NCBI GenBank assembly: GCA_046290675.1
Contig: JBKAHA010000016.1
Span: forward strand, 62,001-126,000
Length of the DNA stretch: 64,000 nucleotides
Direction of reading: 5' to 3'
Origin: Aureliella sp046290675
Lineage (GTDB): Bacteria; Planctomycetota; Planctomycetia; Pirellulales; Pirellulaceae
Below are positions 62,185-64,000 of this stretch, piece after piece (the first letter of the stretch is position 1; every line of letters begins with the position of its first letter). Made by a program: the position numbers and the translations under genes. Below the pieces are notes generated by a model, which was not told the DNA's origin, made no database searches, and saw only the letters and a program-made list of their open reading frames with translations.

Positions 62185-64000
62185 CTAGTCGGTAAACTTC
62201 TGTGCCTCATCCGGACCAGGATTCGCATACGCCGGGTCTTTGGCTCGGATGTAAACTTCACCGTTGTCGAGCATGCGTACGTCAAGCGGGACGATCGTGA
62301 CGCCTTGCTCGTTGATCGTTCTCGCATTGTCACCGATGTCTCGCTGTCCAATCCCCTCACGCGATTCAGGGGGAACGTTGGCGTTGAAGAATGCGGTACA
62401 CCACCACTGGGCGTCTTTGTCCTTGAACGGCGTACCGTGTCCGAGGAAACGACCGGCAAACTTTCGTGGACCATAGGGACCGGTGATCTTGTCCGCGACG
62501 CAGTAATACAAGTTGTAAGAGCCTTTGCGTCCCTGATCGGTTGACCACGCAGTGCCGAGATGCACGTACTTGCCGCCGACTTTGATCATGGTGGCACCTT
62601 CGTGGCCAATGCGATTAATTGGCGTCCCGTCAGGACCAGGGCGGGAACCGGACGGATCGATACGAACTGGCTCGGTCGTGTAGCTCTTCAGATCATCGCT
62701 GAGTTGTGCGACGAATGTGTTTCCCCACAGCAGATATCGCGCGCCGTCATCATCAGTGAAGATGGATGGATCATGACGCGGCCCCATCTTGCCTTGCATG
62801 GGATGCGTCCACGGCCCATTGAGGTCTTGACCATCAGTCAGAGCGAGGCTTGAGTGCAGCTTTGGACAGTGAACTAACGCCCAGCGTCCTTTGTCGGCAA
62901 GCCAGTGAACTTCCGGAGCCCAGATATAGCGGTTCTTGAGGTAGCGGTTCTTGAGCTTTTTGCCGCCTTGTGCACTCAACGCCTTCATCGTGTCGTCAAC
63001 CGTGAAGATTGGGCCAAGCGACTCCCAATCGACCAGGTCTTTGCTTCGCCACAAGCGAACCTGATGTCCAACGATACTCTCGTCACCAAGTCCGATGTTG
63101 TATGGATTTTCAGCTTCCCGTGGATCGCCTTCACGAGGCTGGGTCCCCGTGAGGTAGTAATAGTCATCGGGCCCGATCGTAATATACGGATCGCGAATCC
63201 AACCGGCCTTGATGTACAGAGCCTTGTCGTGGGACTTCAGTCCCGCGCGAATGACCTCGGGCTTCATCACCGGCCCCGGTTTTCGGTCCGTTGGGACTTC
63301 GGTGAAGGCTTCTTTCTTAAACTGATCTGCTTTCGCAGCTTTTTGTGGAGTCTCAGAAAAGAGCACCTTATGGAGTTCAGCTAGCTCCTTTGCCGGAATC
63401 TTGATGACCTTGCGATCGTACGTCATCAAGCCATTGATCTCACCTTCGACATCGGTCGTCTGCGTGTACACGCCTGCCGCGATGCCTTGGCCGCGCAGTT
63501 CGTTGAGCATCTTGATCGATGTCACGTAACGGTCGTTGTACTCCGATTCGCTCTTGGGAATGTCGCCATAACCCCAGTTGCGCCGATTGGCGTCCCAAAG
63601 GTGACCTTTCACCGGATAGCCATGCCCACCGAACTCGCCCATGACTTTGATGAAGTCATCGAAGCGTCCACCCACCCCATCATCGAAAGGGAATTCTGGA
63701 TGCGGATACTTGTGAGCATCGACCACGTCGCCGACAGGCCAGAAGTTGCCTCCGCTGGCGATGTTGATGATCCGTGACGGATCGCGCTCGACGGTCCACT
63801 TGCCCACTTCCATCGTTTTGTGCTGGCCCCAACGTTCGTTGAACGGAACCCAACTGACGATGGAAGGGTGACTTTCCAACGACGTGATCATGCGGTCGAG
63901 TTCCAGCATGAATTGCTTATGCTGTTTCGGCGGCCACTTGGCATCGACCGGATCGGGCTGCAGCCGAGTCCATTTGGGCCAAGCTTGGCTACCTACTCCG
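62185..64000 (-). CDS. GH2-type glycosidase fused to a GH43 domain (N-terminus cut by window edge)
   Basis: The frame is open to the right edge, so the start is outside; about 604 residues are visible. The left part of the protein is the C-terminal portion of a GH2 catalytic barrel: SWVPFNERWGQ carries the Asn-Glu acid/base pair, and VMGEFGGHGY the expected nucleophile Glu. From about residue 235 a GH43-type five-bladed propeller follows: IRDPYITIGPDDYYYL (base Asp), GPRHDPSIFTDDDG and HEGATMIKVGGKYVHLG (acid Glu). GH2 covers beta-galactosidase, glucuronidase and related enzymes; GH43 covers arabinofuranosidase, xylosidase and galactosidase. It is followed by two sulfatases, giving a multi-activity degradation unit. 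A 15-base tandem duplication at 62927-62955 repeats KNRYL. Confidence 0.92.
   Translation of the reverse strand, partial: GVGSQAWPKWTRLQPDPVDAKWPPKQHKQFMLELDRMITSLESHPSIVSWVPFNERWGQHKTMEVGKWTVERDPSRIINIASGGNFWPVGDVVDAHKYPHPEFPFDDGVGGRFDDFIKVMGEFGGHGYPVKGHLWDANRRNWGYGDIPKSESEYNDRYVTSIKMLNELRGQGIAAGVYTQTTDVEGEINGLMTYDRKVIKIPAKELAELHKVLFSETPQKAAKADQFKKEAFTEVPTDRKPGPVMKPEVIRAGLKSHDKALYIKAGWIRDPYITIGPDDYYYLTGTQPREGDPREAENPYNIGLGDESIVGHQVRLWRSKDLVDWESLGPIFTVDDTMKALSAQGGKKLKNRYLKNRYIWAPEVHWLADKGRWALVHCPKLHSSLALTDGQDLNGPWTHPMQGKMGPRHDPSIFTDDDGARYLLWGNTFVAQLSDDLKSYTTEPVRIDPSGSRPGPDGTPINRIGHEGATMIKVGGKYVHLGTAWSTDQGRKGSYNLYYCVADKITGPYGPRKFAGRFLGHGTPFKDKDAQWWCTAFFNANVPPESREGIGQRDIGDNARTINEQGVTIVPLDVRMLDNGEVYIRAKDPAYANPGPDEAQKFTD
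62927..62955. repeat. 15-base in-frame tandem duplication in the GH2-GH43 gene
   Basis: tagcggttcttgag occurs at 62927-62940 and 62942-62955. On the minus strand it duplicates five residues (KNRYLKNRY) in the GH43 part, just before the IWAPEVHW strand. Confidence 0.9.

Noticed and set aside
1..64000. tRNA, rRNA, CRISPR array, prophage or transposase genes
   Set aside because: None could be recognised by reading both strands; no regularly spaced repeats or tRNA T-loop/acceptor pairs were found.

Overview
The window reads as a marine planctomycete chromosome, probably Pirellulaceae and Rhodopirellula-like. This is an inference from gene content: six secreted sulfatases, a DUF1080/GH78 fusion, a DUF1559 prepilin-like protein with the HX9DG motif, a PEP-CTERM protein, a TIGR03067-like protein, a delta-60-repeat protein with dockerin repeats, and a MoxR/DUF58/BatA operon. 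No rRNA, tRNA, CRISPR array, phage or intact transposase gene was seen.

Region 1 (1-17.4 kb) is a secreted polysaccharide and ester degradation block around rhamnose use. It holds the 5' part of rhaA at the left edge (minus), a PAS-AraC regulator (minus), a divergent rhamnosidase with a DUF1080 domain, two sulfatases, an extracellular nuclease lipoprotein, lepA (an unrelated housekeeping gene), a third sulfatase, a sialidase-like protein, a class 3 lipase and a secreted metallophosphoesterase. The logic fits a sulfated rhamnose-containing polysaccharide: sulfatases strip sulfate, GH78 releases rhamnose, RhaA isomerises it.

Region 2 (17.5-34.9 kb, all minus) is a MoxR/von Willebrand operon in the order: aspartic-protease-like protein, low-complexity membrane protein, MoxR ATPase, DUF58 protein, BatA-like protein, and a roughly 3200-residue VWA-TPR protein. 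Three junctions are 4-bp stop/start overlaps. The giant protein carries an internal segment that looks like a signal peptide, as if a membrane VWA protein had fused to a secreted TPR protein.

Region 3 (35-44.4 kb, minus) has a secreted hypothetical protein, a thioredoxin with an EF-hand, a frameshifted carbohydrate esterase, a sulfatase fused to an SGNH hydrolase, an S9 prolyl oligopeptidase and a small membrane protein. Region 4 (44.8-52.8 kb) has a Yip1-type membrane protein, a 144-bp MITE-like element with terminal inverted repeats and a target duplication, a delta-60/dockerin protein and an NTF2-like protein. It also holds what I consider the most interesting locus: a cobalamin riboswitch (minus) followed by overlapping small ORFs, a DUF1289-prepilin fusion and a DUF4465 PEP-CTERM protein. 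This may be a planctomycete B12 or cobalt capture system at the cell surface.

Region 5 (53-58.3 kb) has a divergent HxlR regulator/thiol protein pair and a run of small plus-strand genes (hypothetical, TIGR03067-like, membrane, GNAT, DUF1801, others). Region 6 (58.4-64 kb, minus) is an operon-like set of a GH2-GH43 fusion (cut by the right edge) and two more sulfatases.
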